A stretch of DNA of 64,000 bases, taken from NCBI GenBank assembly GCA_944470555.2, contig OX104128.1:58597257-58661256 (forward strand), written 5' to 3'. Under the pieces are notes generated by a model. It worked only from the letters and a program-made list of their open reading frames with translations, did no database searches and was not told where the DNA came from. Both the position numbers and the translations under genes were made by a program. Positions 41,445 through 52,647 of the stretch are shown here, piece by piece. The stretch comes from Heterobilharzia americana (Eukaryota > Platyhelminthes > Trematoda > Strigeidida > Schistosomatidae). Positions within the stretch are counted from its first letter, which is position 1. Each line of letters opens with the position of its first letter.

Positions 41445-42665
41445 ATTTTCATTCGTCCCCTGGGTTCCGTAGCACATAGCCATTCCAATCTCTTCTCTAC
41501 AGTCTCCTTTTTAACCCGGCTCCGCAACTGCCCACAAGCTTTCATTTCTTCCTCACACCATCTCCTCAATGTCACCCTCACCTCAGACACCCAACTCGTC
41601 GTTTCCCATCAGTGTTCCATTCGACTGCCTTGCCTGACGCGTGGTGTCCTCAGACCGTTTTTTCAGTGTATTCCTAATCCAATCGATCTCCACTTTCTTC
41701 CCCTGCATATTTGTTGGGAGATGGGTACTTCGATGGTTCGTTGCCAGCCGGAGTGAGTTCCCTGTTTCCTATTTTTATTGTTCTGGGCATCTGATCTCCA
41801 TCTTCAGTATCGAGTGAGGGTGGGAGGTAGGTGCTGATGATGTATGTCCGTAGTTTGTTGGAAATGGCTTTCGTAAATCGTCAAGTCTCTTGACCATCAC
41901 ATAGAATCACTGACTTGACTGAATTAATCTTGGAAATCTGGATCTTGTTCTTTGTGCTGAGTGCAGTGGATCTCCACACTGATCTCAGATTAATGTAGGA
42001 AGGCCTATCTTGCTTTCCGAACCTGGCTTTGACATCCTCATCTGTGTCTGTGCAGCCCGTATTTGAAATGTTGCTGCCTAAGTAGATGAAACAGATAACT
42101 TGCTTTAGATTTCGCCCCCTCATGATGATTGGTACCAGTTGTTGTTGTTGTTGCTGGTGGTGTTGGTGGTGGTTGGATATCTTCCTCGCCTTCGTCTTCT
42201 ATACTTCCAACTGAAGGAAGTCCCGTCTTCGCTGCCCTGCACTGCCCTGCCCTACCTGCCTCTTCTGTCAACTTGTTAGTTTTCACCTGTACATCTTCGA
42301 GTTTGTGATACAAGACATTACACATAAATCATTGTCGGTGGCGAAAAACAAACTGTGTTGTGTCATTTCATCGGTGAAACAGCGTGTGCACATCTTCTCA
42401 CAGCTCCCCACAGTTTCTAGTATGATCCAGTCCAGTCGGATCGACCACAATCAGGAATATCATGGATGATCGTAGGCATCCTTTTCTTCCTCTTGTCTTC
42501 ACTTCAAAGGCATAGCTGATCTGCTTACCATTGTGAATCACTTGGTAGGTAGCATCATATAGCATATAGCTGCTATTGAATGAGGTTGATAAAAGTTTGT
42601 GACACTGAGGTCGTAGTGTTGAAGCAGTTTCCAAATTACTTCTCAGTCGACGTCATCGAAGGGTT
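41445..42665 (-). mobile_element. RTE copy, 5'-truncated, tail missing
   Basis: Minus strand: RT from about 42640 (TLRPQCHKLLSTSFNS region, VKTRGRKGCLRSSMIFLIVV), the KLEDVQVKTNKLTEEAG block, RGRNLKQVICFIYLGSNISN, then the C-terminal region to TGGGTTCCGTAGC at 41445. No (TAA)n tail remains. It shares with 35.0-35.7 kb the variant containing AGGGGGCGAAATC in the inter-domain segment, marking a subfamily. Frames are broken by stops. Confidence 0.85.
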
Positions 42666-42669
42666 CCAG

Positions 42670-43130
42670 GTTAATGGTTCGATTCTCTGTCAACCAGAAA
42701 TTAACCTCATTTTAATCAACACTAGTTTTGCCCGATCACCATATGAACTTGTGATGCCATATTGAGCATTAGGCAGCTGGATGCTATAGTTCACTTTAAA
42801 GAAAACCATGCCGGTAACACAAACGCAGCTGGTTCCACTCCGCTACCGACACAGGATTTCATTTCACCTTCAATCATTATTTCGTATCGCGGTCATCCTG
42901 ATGCAACGGCTCCATCCTGTTGAATTTTCAGAGAAGTGTAACTAAAACAAAAAAAACACAAATAGTCCCTAAATCGGTTAATTCATATTTCAGAATACCA
43001 AACAAAGCGTAAAATTAGGCAAGTGACTGTCAATCATACAAAAGGTGCTTACTAAAATTTCTTTCACAGATAGTCCACTAGAAAATCAACAATGATCCGT
43101 TATCTAGGTGTAAGTCATACGCAAATCCCA
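42670..43130. other. No recognisable gene; SINE tail relic
   Basis: GGATTTCATTTCACCTTCAA at about 42852-42872 resembles the tail of the second SINE family. Nothing else. Confidence 0.4.
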
Positions 43131-44181
43131 AGGACGAATTAGAGAGTATGGTCAGTTTGTCAGCATCTTTGTTTCCAGTCTGAATATGCAGTTAATCTAC
43201 ATCTAGAAATCATATGATCCCCTTCGCTAATCTTCATGTGATCATCTTTATTTGTCTATCACAATCTCTGACAAATGTGATTTGGATAACATGAAAGCAG
43301 AGCATAAAAGAACAAAGTCAACAAACAAACAAACAACTGTTCAATATTCAATGTGTACTAAACAGATAAATTTGCAGAGAATATTCTTTGTTTTGAAAAG
43401 TCATAGTGATGTTGGCAAGTCGGTGAAATAAACCAACATAATTCAAACTGAATTATGCAAACAATTCATCAATTAGATGTAATGCATCAAGCAAGACTGT
43501 ATTCAGCGACAAGACGAAGCACAAAAAATTTAATTTCATTGTACACTCCGATAAACCTTTAACAGTATCAGTGGGTCTCTAACTCATGTCAGTCTGTGAT
43601 GCACTCATATATGCATTCACTTAAATAAATCAATGAAAACAACCCCCTTAAGTAAGACAATCCATTCAATTCATAATCGTTGACGAACTCAGACAACTAG
43701 CATCAAGTCCCCACAAAACTCAAAACACTAACACTCATGTACACGTACGCGTACACGCGTTGAATCAAAACTATTCGATAGGAAATATACCATATTGTCA
43801 TCGCAAAAATGGAATCACCAACATAAATGCATCCATCAACACATCATCTAATCGATGATTCACCATTTATCATCTGATTAGAAGGTGATTGTGGCCTCAG
43901 TCTAACATTTGCCATTCACATAACTGTTGATTTCATAGGTTGATCAGTACTCTGATACTCGTTTTCTTCCAGTTTCCCTCACAGTCATCACTCAACCATA
44001 TTCAGTCACTCAGTATCACAGTCGTTATAATCTATCAACTGCATCACATCAGTCTCCTATTCACTCAACTAATCATCAACACTTTATTCACTGTACAGAA
44101 AAAGCACAACGTTGTTCTGTACTATGCCAACAGTATTTAATGTCTACTGTAAATACATTAGGTTAATTCTAAGAGAAACAT

Positions 44182-44526
44182 TTATCTAGAGAATTTCTTT
44201 CCCCAAAGACTGACACCACTTCCAGAATCGATATCAACAGCTTTGTGTTGCCAGCAATCAGCAGATAAGCGATGCCTGTTTTTCAACACTTCTGTGGCTG
44301 TAGTCACTTGATGCCAACACATACCATCCTCGAATTGATAGAAGACAATTCGAGGAAGAAAACTTTCTCTCTGATACATCACTTTCGTGAGTTCTACATC
44401 GTTAACTCTTTCTCTCTCTCTCCCTCTCGCACACACACACATACACACACATCTGAAGATACTTTCGTCTTGAGAAACTGGTGTCCAGAAGCCTTCAGAT
44501 TTGTCACCAAACGGCTTGAAAGACAA
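44182..44526 (-). other. Conserved open frame in left arm, unrecognised
   Basis: 114 codons, identical to 47115-47459. It contains KPFGDKSEGFWTPVSQDES, a low-complexity insertion from a TG/AG microsatellite (CVCMCVCARGRERERV), then RIVFYQFEDGMCWHQV and DIDSGSGVSLWGKK. The non-repetitive parts have protein-like composition, so it may be a gene or element fragment, but I recognise no family. Identity between copies reflects the palindrome, not selection. Confidence 0.3.
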
Positions 44527-45073
44527 GAAGTCGAGAGCATGAAGAGGACCACATATCGTAGTGTGTAACTCAAGTGAAATTCACGTGACTAGAATCTGAT
44601 CATAGGAGGAAAGTTATCCGATGTTGTTGATCACTATTCTGTTGAGATGACAATACAACGATCCAACCTGACAAAACCCCATGATCGGTTAATGGATAAG
44701 CTTGTCTGTGTTGGTGTCTCCCTTCCTACAAAATGCCTCTCACACATATACAGAAGTTATAGCAAAACAACTCACATAACTACCTGGAACTAGATGATGT
44801 CAGAATCAAAAAGTAGAAGCATGATGTTGACTTGTTCAAAACCTTACATGCCTATATCAGATCATGAAATGAATACTGATTAGCAATCATCTCATCTCAC
44901 CCCTCACTCGACTATAACACATTCAATAATTTAATAATTCTCTATTGTAACATCAAGAATAAGATATTCAGTGAAGAGAATCTTTTCAACAAATTTATTT
45001 TCAAGTTATACATTCCTATACATATACACATAATACTTGAAAAATGATATCCGTTTGAGGAAAACTAAACACT

Positions 45074-45075
45074 AT

Positions 45076-45127
<52 letters not shown>
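45074..45127. repeat. (ATG)n microsatellite in left arm
   Basis: About 54 bases of ATG/GAT repeats; the mirror tract at 46529-46566 is 15 bases shorter. This is the main visible difference between the arms. Confidence 0.95.
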
Positions 45128-45214
45128 CATGCGTATGATAACGGTTGAAGTATGAATGGTAACAGAGAAGATTATGTAATAAATGGAATGATTCTTGGAA
45201 GGTATATAACTTAA

Positions 45215-45635
45215 CTTCACCATAGAAAATGAGCTAGAATCAACTATTCCTTTTCTTGATGTACCTTTCATCTGACATAAGAATGGATTCCTTAAAAGAC
45301 TGATCTACGGAAAAGCGATGTGGAACAGACAACTAATTAATTTTTATAGTTGGGTGCCTGTCAACAGAAAATGATATCTTATTCTCTCTTTCTCTCTCTC
45401 TCTCTCTACTATTGAATAAGAAATACCCGGAGTGAAGATGGTATTGATGAAGTGCTATCATTTTTAAAAAAGTATACTCGTAGAAAACGGTTATCTATGA
45501 CTTTTTATTGATAAAAATGTGCAAAAAAGAAATGCTTAACCACTCGCCTACTCAGTGTCGAAGAAAAGATTGTTCGTGAGCCTGAAATGTAAAGGTGACC
45601 TAGAGTTAGATGTACTCAAGAATCATCTGTGCAAA
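45215..45635 (+). pseudogene. PLE reverse transcriptase C-terminal fragment in left arm
   Basis: Plus strand reads ENELESTIPFLDVPFI, KNGFLKRLIYGKAMW, QLINFYSWVPVNRK, then DEVLSFLKKYTRRKRLSM and SKKRLFVSLKCKGDLELDVL. These match the post-catalytic region of PLE RT (IPFLDV, YRK-W, NFxSxVP) and the connecting segment. It breaks off at the arm/spacer junction after NHLCK; the endonuclease is on the other side of the axis. Confidence 0.75.
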
Positions 45636-46020
45636 GAATACCAAGGTTATATTACGAAAAGGGGGAAGGACGCTAATGCTAATGGGAAAATGTCATGGCC
45701 ATTGTAAAGCCATGATAAATGATTTTAAAGTCGTTATCTGGGTTTTTTGAGTGATGGAAATCAATCAAATGTTTTAGAATAGAACTTGTAACAGACTTTC
45801 TTTCAGTTTCGTAAAGCCAAGCTGGAATATCCTTGCATATACTTGTAGAAAGTATTCTCTGGCTACTGCCGATATACCATGCTTTATAAGAGCAAGTGAA
45901 CTGGTAGATGCACATAGAGGTGACCAAACAAGGAAGCTTATCTTTCACACAACCCGAGAATAGTTTATGCCTGATAAAAGTTAATTTAGGTTTTGCTGTG
46001 AAGTAAGTTCTATTGACTGA
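45636..46020. repeat. Palindrome spacer, contains the only endonuclease copy
   Basis: 385 bases between the arms. Apart from the first bases it is PLE endonuclease sequence on the minus strand (next entry). The spacer is not repeated elsewhere in the window. Confidence 0.85.
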
Positions 46021-46101
46021 TTTGCACAGATGATTCTTGAGTACATCTAACTCTAGGTCACCTTTACATTTCAGGCTCACGAACAATCTTTTCTTCGACA
46101 C
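45679..46101 (-). CDS. Penelope-like GIY-YIG endonuclease fragment, open frame
   Basis: A 140-codon frame. Residues 1-28 (SKKRLFVSLKCKGDLELD) lie in the right palindrome arm and belong to the RT-endonuclease connector. KDKLPCLVTSMCIYQFTC then SYKAWYIGSS at about residues 54-80 is the GIY-YIG motif region (VYQFTC...YIG). It is followed by RILSTSICKDIPAWLYETER and SSILKHLIDFHHSKN. The catalytic arginine and glutamate positions (usually RI-EH) read S-I-C-K-D, so nuclease activity is doubtful. Upstream coding continues in the arm with stops, so this is the tail of a pseudogene despite being open. Confidence 0.7.
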   Translation of the reverse strand: MSKKRLFVSLKCKGDLELDVLKNHLCKSVNRTYFTAKPKLTFIRHKLFSGCVKDKLPCLVTSMCIYQFTCSYKAWYIGSSQRILSTSICKDIPAWLYETERKSVTSSILKHLIDFHHSKNPDNDFKIIYHGFTMAMTFSH

Positions 46102-46440
46102 TGAGTAGGCGAGTGGTTAAGCATTTCTTTTTTGCACATTTTTATCAATAAAAAGTCATAGATAACCGTTTTCTACGAGTATACTTTTTTAAAAATGATA
46201 GCACTTCATCAATACCATCTTCACTCCGGGTATTTCTTATTCAATAGTAGAGAGAGAGAGAGAGAAAGAGAGAATAAGATATCATTTTCTGTTGACAGGC
46301 ACCCAACTATAAAAATTAATTAGTTGTCTGTTCCACATCGCTTTTCCGTAGATCAGTCTTTTAAGGAATCCATTCTTATGTCAGATGAAAGGTACATCAA
46401 GAAAAGGAATAGTTGATTCTAGCTCATTTTCTATGGTGAA
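46102..46440 (-). pseudogene. PLE reverse transcriptase C-terminal fragment in right arm
   Basis: Same blocks as 45215-45560 on the opposite strand. Together with the spacer it gives the order RT C-terminus, connector, GIY-YIG expected of a PLE, so this is the original orientation and the left arm is the duplicate. Stops occur after PFI and NRK. An (AG)n tract interrupts it at about 46247-46274. Confidence 0.75.
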
Positions 46441-46528
46441 GTTAAGTTATATACCTTCCAAGAATCATTCCATTTATTACATAATCTTCTCTGTTACCAT
46501 TCATACTTCAACCGTTATCATACGCATG

Positions 46529-46565
<37 letters not shown>

Positions 46566-46566
46566 A
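46529..46566. repeat. (CAT)n microsatellite in right arm
   Basis: Mirror of 45074-45127, five units shorter. Confidence 0.95.
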
Positions 46567-47114
46567 TAGTGTTTAGTTTTCCTCAAACGGATATCATTTT
46601 TCAAGTATTATGTGTATATGTATAGGAATGTATAACTTGAAAATAAATTTGTTGAAAAGATTCTCTTCACTGAATATCTTATTCTTGATGTTACAATAGA
46701 GAATTATTAAATTATTGAATGTGTTATAGTCGAGTGAGGGGTGAGATGAGATGATTGCTAATCAGTATTCATTTCATGATCTGATATAGGCATGTAAGGT
46801 TTTGAACAAGTCAACATCATGCTTCTACTTTTTGATTCTGACATCATCTAGTTCCAGGTAGTTATGTGAGTTGTTTTGCTATAACTTCTGTATATGTGTG
46901 AGAGGCATTTTGTAGGAAGGGAGACACCAACACAGACAAGCTTATCCATTAACCGATCATGGGGTTTTGTCAGGTTGGATCGTTGTATTGTCATCTCAAC
47001 AGAATAGTGATCAACAACATCGGATAACTTTCCTCCTATGATCAGATTCTAGTCACGTGAATTTCACTTGAGTTACACACTACGATATGTGGTCCTCTTC
47101 ATGCTCTCGACTTC

Positions 47115-47459
47115 TTGTCTTTCAAGCCGTTTGGTGACAAATCTGAAGGCTTCTGGACACCAGTTTCTCAAGACGAAAGTATCTTCAGATGTGTGTGTAT
47201 GTGTGTGTGTGCGAGAGGGAGAGAGAGAGAAAGAGTTAACGATGTAGAACTCACGAAAGTGATGTATCAGAGAGAAAGTTTTCTTCCTCGAATTGTCTTC
47301 TATCAATTCGAGGATGGTATGTGTTGGCATCAAGTGACTACAGCCACAGAAGTGTTGAAAAACAGGCATCGCTTATCTGCTGATTGCTGGCAACACAAAG
47401 CTGTTGATATCGATTCTGGAAGTGGTGTCAGTCTTTGGGGAAAGAAATTCTCTAGATAA
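47115..47459 (+). other. Conserved open frame in right arm, unrecognised
   Basis: Mirror copy of 44182-44526, identical in translation. Downstream bases contain no obvious exon continuation. Function unknown. Confidence 0.3.
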
Positions 47460-48509
47460 ATGTTTCTCTTAGAATTAACCTAATGTATTTACAGTAGACA
47501 TTAAATACTGTTGGCATAGTACAGAACAACGTTGTGCTTTTTCTGTACAGTGAATAAAGTGTTGATGATTAGTTGAGTGAATAGGAGACTGATGTGATGC
47601 AGTTGATAGATTATAACGACTGTGATACTGAGTGACTGAATATGGTTGAGTGATGACTGTGAGGGAAACTGGAAGAAAACGAGTATCAGAGTACTGATCA
47701 ACCTATGAAATCAACAGTTATGTGAATGGCAAATGTTAGACTGAGGCCACAATCACCTTCTAATCAGATGATAAATGGTGAATCATCGATTAGATGATGT
47801 GTTGATGGATGCATTTATGTTGGTGATTCCATTTTTGCGATGACAATATGGTATATTTCCTATCGAATAGTTTTGATTCAACGCGTGTACGCGTACGTGT
47901 ACATGAGTGTTAGTGTTTTGAGTTTTGTGGGGACTTGATGCTAGTTGTCTGAGTTCGTCAACGATTATGAATTGAATGGATTGTCTTACTTAAGGGGGTT
48001 GTTTTCATTGATTTATTTAAGTGAATGCATATATGAGTGCATCACAGACTGACATGAGTTAGAGACCCACTGATACTGTTAAAGGTTTATCGGAGTGTAC
48101 AATGAAATTAAATTTTTTGTGCTTCGTCTTGTCGCTGAATACAGTCTTGCTTGATGCATTACATCTAATTGATGAATTGTTTGCATAATTCAGTTTGAAT
48201 TATGTTGGTTTATTTCACCGACTTGCCAACATCACTATGACTTTTCAAAACAAAGAATATTCTCTGCAAATTTATCTGTTTAGTACACATTGAATATTGA
48301 ACAGTTGTTTGTTTGTTTGTTGACTTTGTTCTTTTATGCTCTGCTTTCATGTTATCCAAATCACATTTGTCAGAGATTGTGATAGACAAATAAAGATGAT
48401 CACATGAAGATTAGCGAAGGGGATCATATGATTTCTAGATGTAGATTAACTGCATATTCAGACTGGAAACAAAGATGCTGACAAACTGACCATACTCTCT
48501 AATTCGTGC

Positions 48510-48865
48510 TTGGCATTTTTCTTTATATTGGAATTTTGAGGAATACAGTGCCACTATTCCCATCTTTTCTCGTGGCGACGTAATCGAGGATTCCTCCATT
48601 GGATAAGAATTCAATGTTTCCCAGTGTCTTCAGGATGCTTATACATATACCATAGATAGCGACTATCCATTTAGGTCTTTATTTGGTATCCCCTTCTTTT
48701 TTTACTGTTAAGTTGACAGTTTACATCTTTTCCTTTAATCTTCACGATATGAAACTCGATACATGTCACCAATCAGGACTGCAGAGTTTTATATTTTGAG
48801 ATTCGTCATGCGATGTGGGGGATTGACACAAGTAGAAAAGTTTACAGTGGTAAGCTGCAACTAGA
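48510..48865. other. No recognisable gene
   Basis: Sequence immediately outside the right palindrome arm; unrelated to the sequence outside the left arm. Confidence 0.45.
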
Positions 48866-48869
48866 TGAT

Positions 48870-49045
48870 TGAATGAGTAACGCATTTACGCGAAACCTGA
48901 ATATCCTGAGTTAGTTTGCGGTTGAGGTTGTCTTTACGTACTGCTGAGGAGTACTATACTAGTTGCAAACAGCTATCGATTATTCTTAGATTCTGAATGT
49001 TTCTCCAGCTGATGTCAATTCATAATGAATACTTTCTTGAGATAA
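48870..49045 (+). mobile_element. tRNA-derived SINE, degraded
   Basis: GAAACCTGAATATCCTGAG, then CGTACTG, CTGAGGA, GTACTATACTAG, CAAACAGC and TTCTCCAGCTGATGTCAA. CTGAGGA is intact; GAAA has become CAAA and the cleavage part is lost. Confidence 0.65.
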
Positions 49046-49307
49046 AAATGTCTCACACAAAATCTGCACATTTGAGTTGATATTACATTGATATTTCTGT
49101 GGAAAGTAAATCATACTTTGATTGTCATAATTATGATTATGACTTAGACATCATACTAATTAACTGTCTTTTCGTGGCTATTTCTTATCTGGAATCAACA
49201 AATATTAGACTCTTTCTTTTGAGCATATTTAACCTGAAAACCTATATTCTCTTGTCATCAACACTGAAGTCAAAATGTGTGCAACCAATAGAAGTCTGTT
49301 TATCTAC

Positions 49308-49832
49308 TGGGTCTGGATTTTCAACATTAGTTCAGTCAAGTCAATGCTTCTGTGTGATAGTTGAGAGACTTGACGAGTTACGAAAGCCATTTCCAGCAAA
49401 CTAGAGATATGTATCATCAACACCTGCAGTCTACACTCACTCGATATTGAAGATGGAGATCAGATGCCCAGAATAATAAGAATAGGCAACAAGGAACTCA
49501 CTCCGGCTGGCAACGAACCATCGAAGTACCCATCTCCCAACAAATATGCAGGGGAAGAAAGTGGAGATCGATTGGATTAGGAATACACTGAGAAAACGGT
49601 CTGAGGACACCACGCGTCAGGCAAGGCAGTCGAATGGAACACTGATGGGAAACGACGAGTTGGGTGTCTGAGGTGAGGGTGACATTGAGGAGATGGTGTG
49701 AGGAAGAAATGAAAGCTTGTGGGCAGTTGCGGAGCCGGGTTAAAAAGGAGACTGTAGAGAAGAGATTGGAATGGCTATGTGCTACGGAAGCTGTATCTTC
49801 CATTAGGAACCCAAGGGACAAATAATAATAAT
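49308..49832 (+). mobile_element. RTE 3' part, decayed
   Basis: From GGATTTTCAACATTAG (IFN-NSVKS region) through CGAGTTACGAAAGCCATTTC, CAACAAATATGCAGGGG and the C-terminus to CATTAGGAACCCAAGGGACA and (TAA)n. It belongs to the same subfamily as 41.4 and 56.6 kb (ACTCCGGCTGGCAACGAACC). No open frame over 60 codons is in the element frame. Confidence 0.85.
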
Positions 49833-49834
49833 CA

Positions 49835-50795
49835 TATCGGTTGGGTTGTGTTGTTTATTTATTTAATGAGTTGAATATGTGAGAAGTTTAATTTGAAAAA
49901 AGTTTTTCATTGGTGTCATGCTCTTAACATGAAGTGACACAGATTCTGGATATGTGGAAACTTATACTGTTAGTTAAATCAAGGAACTGAAATCCAGTAG
50001 AACTGAAAATATGCCTTTTTGACGAGTGCCAACATATACACAACATAGGTCAATAAGAACTCCCTGCCAACGGCGTCTAAACAACCAACTAACATCCATC
50101 AAAAGTCCCCCAAGATGGTGAACCTCTTATCTTGGTGACCATATTACAAAATGATTGATAGAATTTGGTGAGTGTTCAGGACTAGAAAACATGAAAGTGG
50201 TTACTTTCTAGCGACCAATCAGTTTATAGAACTATGAAAAATGGAACATTAGGTTGTGTCCTTATCATCTCATCATAGTTATGAGGAATAAGTTCACCTA
50301 GGAACTTTAACAGTAAATAATACTGTTTCACTACTATGTATTGCATATACTTGTAATAATAGAAGTATAATGAAAAGGTATTTAGATGTTACTGTCACAG
50401 TGATGATTTTCATATAAAAGTCAGCTTCCAGTTGGACAATAATACGTCATGACTGATATAAGCTCGAGTCTACGCCCTTTACATCAATTATCAGTGATAT
50501 CTAGTCGTTTCCCTTGTTTTAAGTCGAATTCATCAGCGGTGACTCTGACTAGTTCAACTCAGAGATCTGAATTTGTTCAAACTACTTAAACTTCATCTGG
50601 TTGCTTGAACTTTGCTGATCTGTGTAAGTAGTCAAGAAGTAGTCATTCTAGTCAGTTGTATGCTACGCAAAGCTTCACTCTCGCAATCCTCACACCACTC
50701 AGTATAAATACTAATCCGCCAAGCTACGCCTATCTCAGATAGTCAAATAATATATAGCAGTTGTTGACTGTTTAATTGTTGACAATAATACAATT
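49835..50795. other. No recognisable gene
   Basis: At about 50425-50450, CTTCCAGTTGGACAATAATA resembles 51880-51900 (CCCAGTTGGATAACGATACG), a hint of a shared short repeat. Otherwise featureless. Confidence 0.4.
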
Positions 50796-50797
50796 AA

Positions 50798-50802
<5 letters not shown>

Positions 50803-50874
<72 letters not shown>
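50803..50874. repeat. (TA)n microsatellite
   Basis: About 70 bases of TA dinucleotides directly before the tail of a minus-strand SINE. Confidence 0.95.
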
Positions 50875-50876
<2 letters not shown>

Positions 50877-50884
50877 TGAACTAG

Positions 50885-51085
50885 GACTTTTTACGTTACT
50901 ATTCATCATGGACTGAAATCAGTTGGAGAACCACTGAAAACCTGAAAGTATTGAATAGTTGTTTCATCCCAGTAGGAGTTTCCTCAGGAGTACATACCCA
51001 TGACCTTGGTTGGGATCGAACTCAGGAACTTCAGGTCTCATGGTGAATACACTAGCTATCCAGTCACTGGTTTGGAGTTCAATAG
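50885..51085 (-). mobile_element. tRNA-derived SINE
   Basis: Minus strand head (GACTGGATAGCTAGTG), GAGACCTGAAGTTCCTGAG, GTATGTACTC, CTGAGGA, a decayed stem II, GATGAAACAAC and tail. CTGAGGA and GAAA are present, stem II and stem I are mispaired. Confidence 0.65.
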
Positions 51086-51089
51086 TTAA

Positions 51090-51585
51090 CGCAAATGTTT
51101 ATTTTATCTCATCTAAATATCAGTATATTAGCTGGATTTCATTTTTGTTCGTGAAACATTTTAACTTTAGATGAGATATAGACTGTTTGTCTGACGTATA
51201 GAAAAAGGTTGGTTATCACGGAGTGTACTTATTTGAGTAACAGAAAAAATTTTTTTTTCACACTTGTTCCAAAATCATTTGCCAGTTAACTTTAATCTGA
51301 GTTAATGCATACAGTATACAGTAAATTTAATTTATTGTTTTAAAACTGATTTGAAAAACATCAAGTAAATCAAAATTGTTTTGATGAAATAACTTATGAA
51401 TGCATATCGCTGATTAAATTAAATTGGTCGCCCAATATTAGCATACAGATTCTGTTATCATGTGCAGTAAACTCGGCAAAATCTTTATTTAAAAAACCGC
51501 TAAATCCCTTAAGTTTTCTACAACCAATCATATTGCACCAAATTTCCAGTGAGAAAACAAATGAACCAACTTGTAAATATCAGAT
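51090..51585. other. No recognisable gene
   Basis: AT-rich; nothing supported. Confidence 0.4.
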
Positions 51586-51589
51586 TGGT

Positions 51590-51775
51590 TCAAGTGACAA
51601 AAATCAATTGAATATTTTAATATGGAAAGGCCTTGAAATAGTCAAGGTCACTGTGAACATATATGTATATATACCATTACATCTTCTGTTAACTTGCTGC
51701 CTTTCCCATTGATCGAGAAAACTAAGCGGTCATCTACGGGTGGAATCCGAAGGTTGTTGTTCAAGCGTTATATCA
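51590..51775 (+). repeat. LTR-like repeat L2, copy 1
   Basis: Aligns with 59485-59715: CAGATTGGTTC, CCTTGAAATAGTCAAGGTCA, a TATA-rich stretch, GCCTTTCCCA, GCGGTCAT and GGTGGAAT, AAGG. Likely a decayed long terminal repeat or element end; orientation assigned to match copy 2. Confidence 0.5.
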
Positions 51776-51779
51776 AATA

Positions 51780-52640
51780 GTTACCACAGAAATATAAAAA
51801 ATGACAGCAAGTGACGACGAGGTTATAACAGTTTAAGTTACTGCAATTACTTTCCTCTTATAAGTGAATTCTGATGAAGGTACCCAGTTGGATAACGATA
51901 CGTCCACTATCAAATGATAAACGTCGAGGAACCTTGATTTACTTACCTGAAGGTCTTGTTTTAGCATACTCCTCTCATTATCCCCATTGTGAGTATACTT
52001 GTTTATCTGTGTATAAGTATATAGAAGCCATCGGCAGTGGTAGTCAGGCAACATCTTGTGCGCTTCAGATTGTGAGTAACATTCCGACTAGTATTTTAAG
52101 TTTTTATTCAGTATCTCAATTGTCCTTAGTTCTACTTCACCAAGTGAAATTGTAATTTCAATAGGTTTGAACTCAGAGCGGCGGCGGCTGCAGTTATGAA
52201 GAGAAAATACCACGGTCTCAACTCTGAAGACTGTTCTGCGTTACACGTTGTAACGACAAACTTGTGCATTGAAAATAGCATACAATAACACGGTGATAGT
52301 CTTATTTACCTGAAGCTCATATAAACAGACTGAAACACATGTCTAAACAGGAGGAGATGAAGGGAACAATAGACGGTCTCATGAATAAGATTCAGAAATC
52401 TACAGCCGATGTGATATGTTGACTGACGCCATCTCCAGATGCGTGGGAGTCATTTAAATTATTGTCTAAAACTAATAATCCTCACAGAACTTATGGTACT
52501 ATTAGGGTTCACATAGCTGCTCATCCCATGTGACCGACAATTCACTTCAGAAATGCTCCAGTAAATTACTATAAGTGTAAAACTTGAACACTGTGGTAGA
52601 ATACTAGGTTCGTTTATTTGATATGCCTAGCGTACAGTGT
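51780..52640. other. Unrecognised frames, no supported gene
   Basis: A 93-codon plus frame at 51874-52155 has no known domain. The rest is featureless. Confidence 0.3.
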
Positions 52641-52647
52641 TTATTAT

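Larger units (their letters stand above)
43134..45635 (+). repeat. Palindrome, left arm (about 2.5 kb)
   Basis: Matches the reverse complement of 46021-48507 along its full length. Corresponding frames translate identically (114, 98 and 66 codons), and paired coordinates sum to a constant 91641, rising to 91656 inside a trinucleotide microsatellite that is five units longer here. The outer edge is at ACGAATTAGAG. The inner 400 bases are PLE reverse transcriptase sequence. Near-identity means recent formation or ongoing gene conversion; assembly error must be excluded. Confidence 0.9.
46021..48507 (-). repeat. Palindrome, right arm
   Basis: Inverted copy of 43134-45635, about 2487 bases. On the minus strand, from about 46440 down to 46021, it carries PLE RT C-terminal sequence that runs uninterrupted into the spacer endonuclease. 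The outer edge is at CTCTAATTCGT. Confidence 0.9.

Noticed and set aside
45065..45271. Poly-serine open frame
   Set aside because: Translation of an ATG/CAT microsatellite in the palindrome arm.
43134..48507. Palindrome as a pure assembly artefact
   Set aside because: The arms differ in microsatellite length and the spacer is unique; but long reads are needed to exclude it fully.
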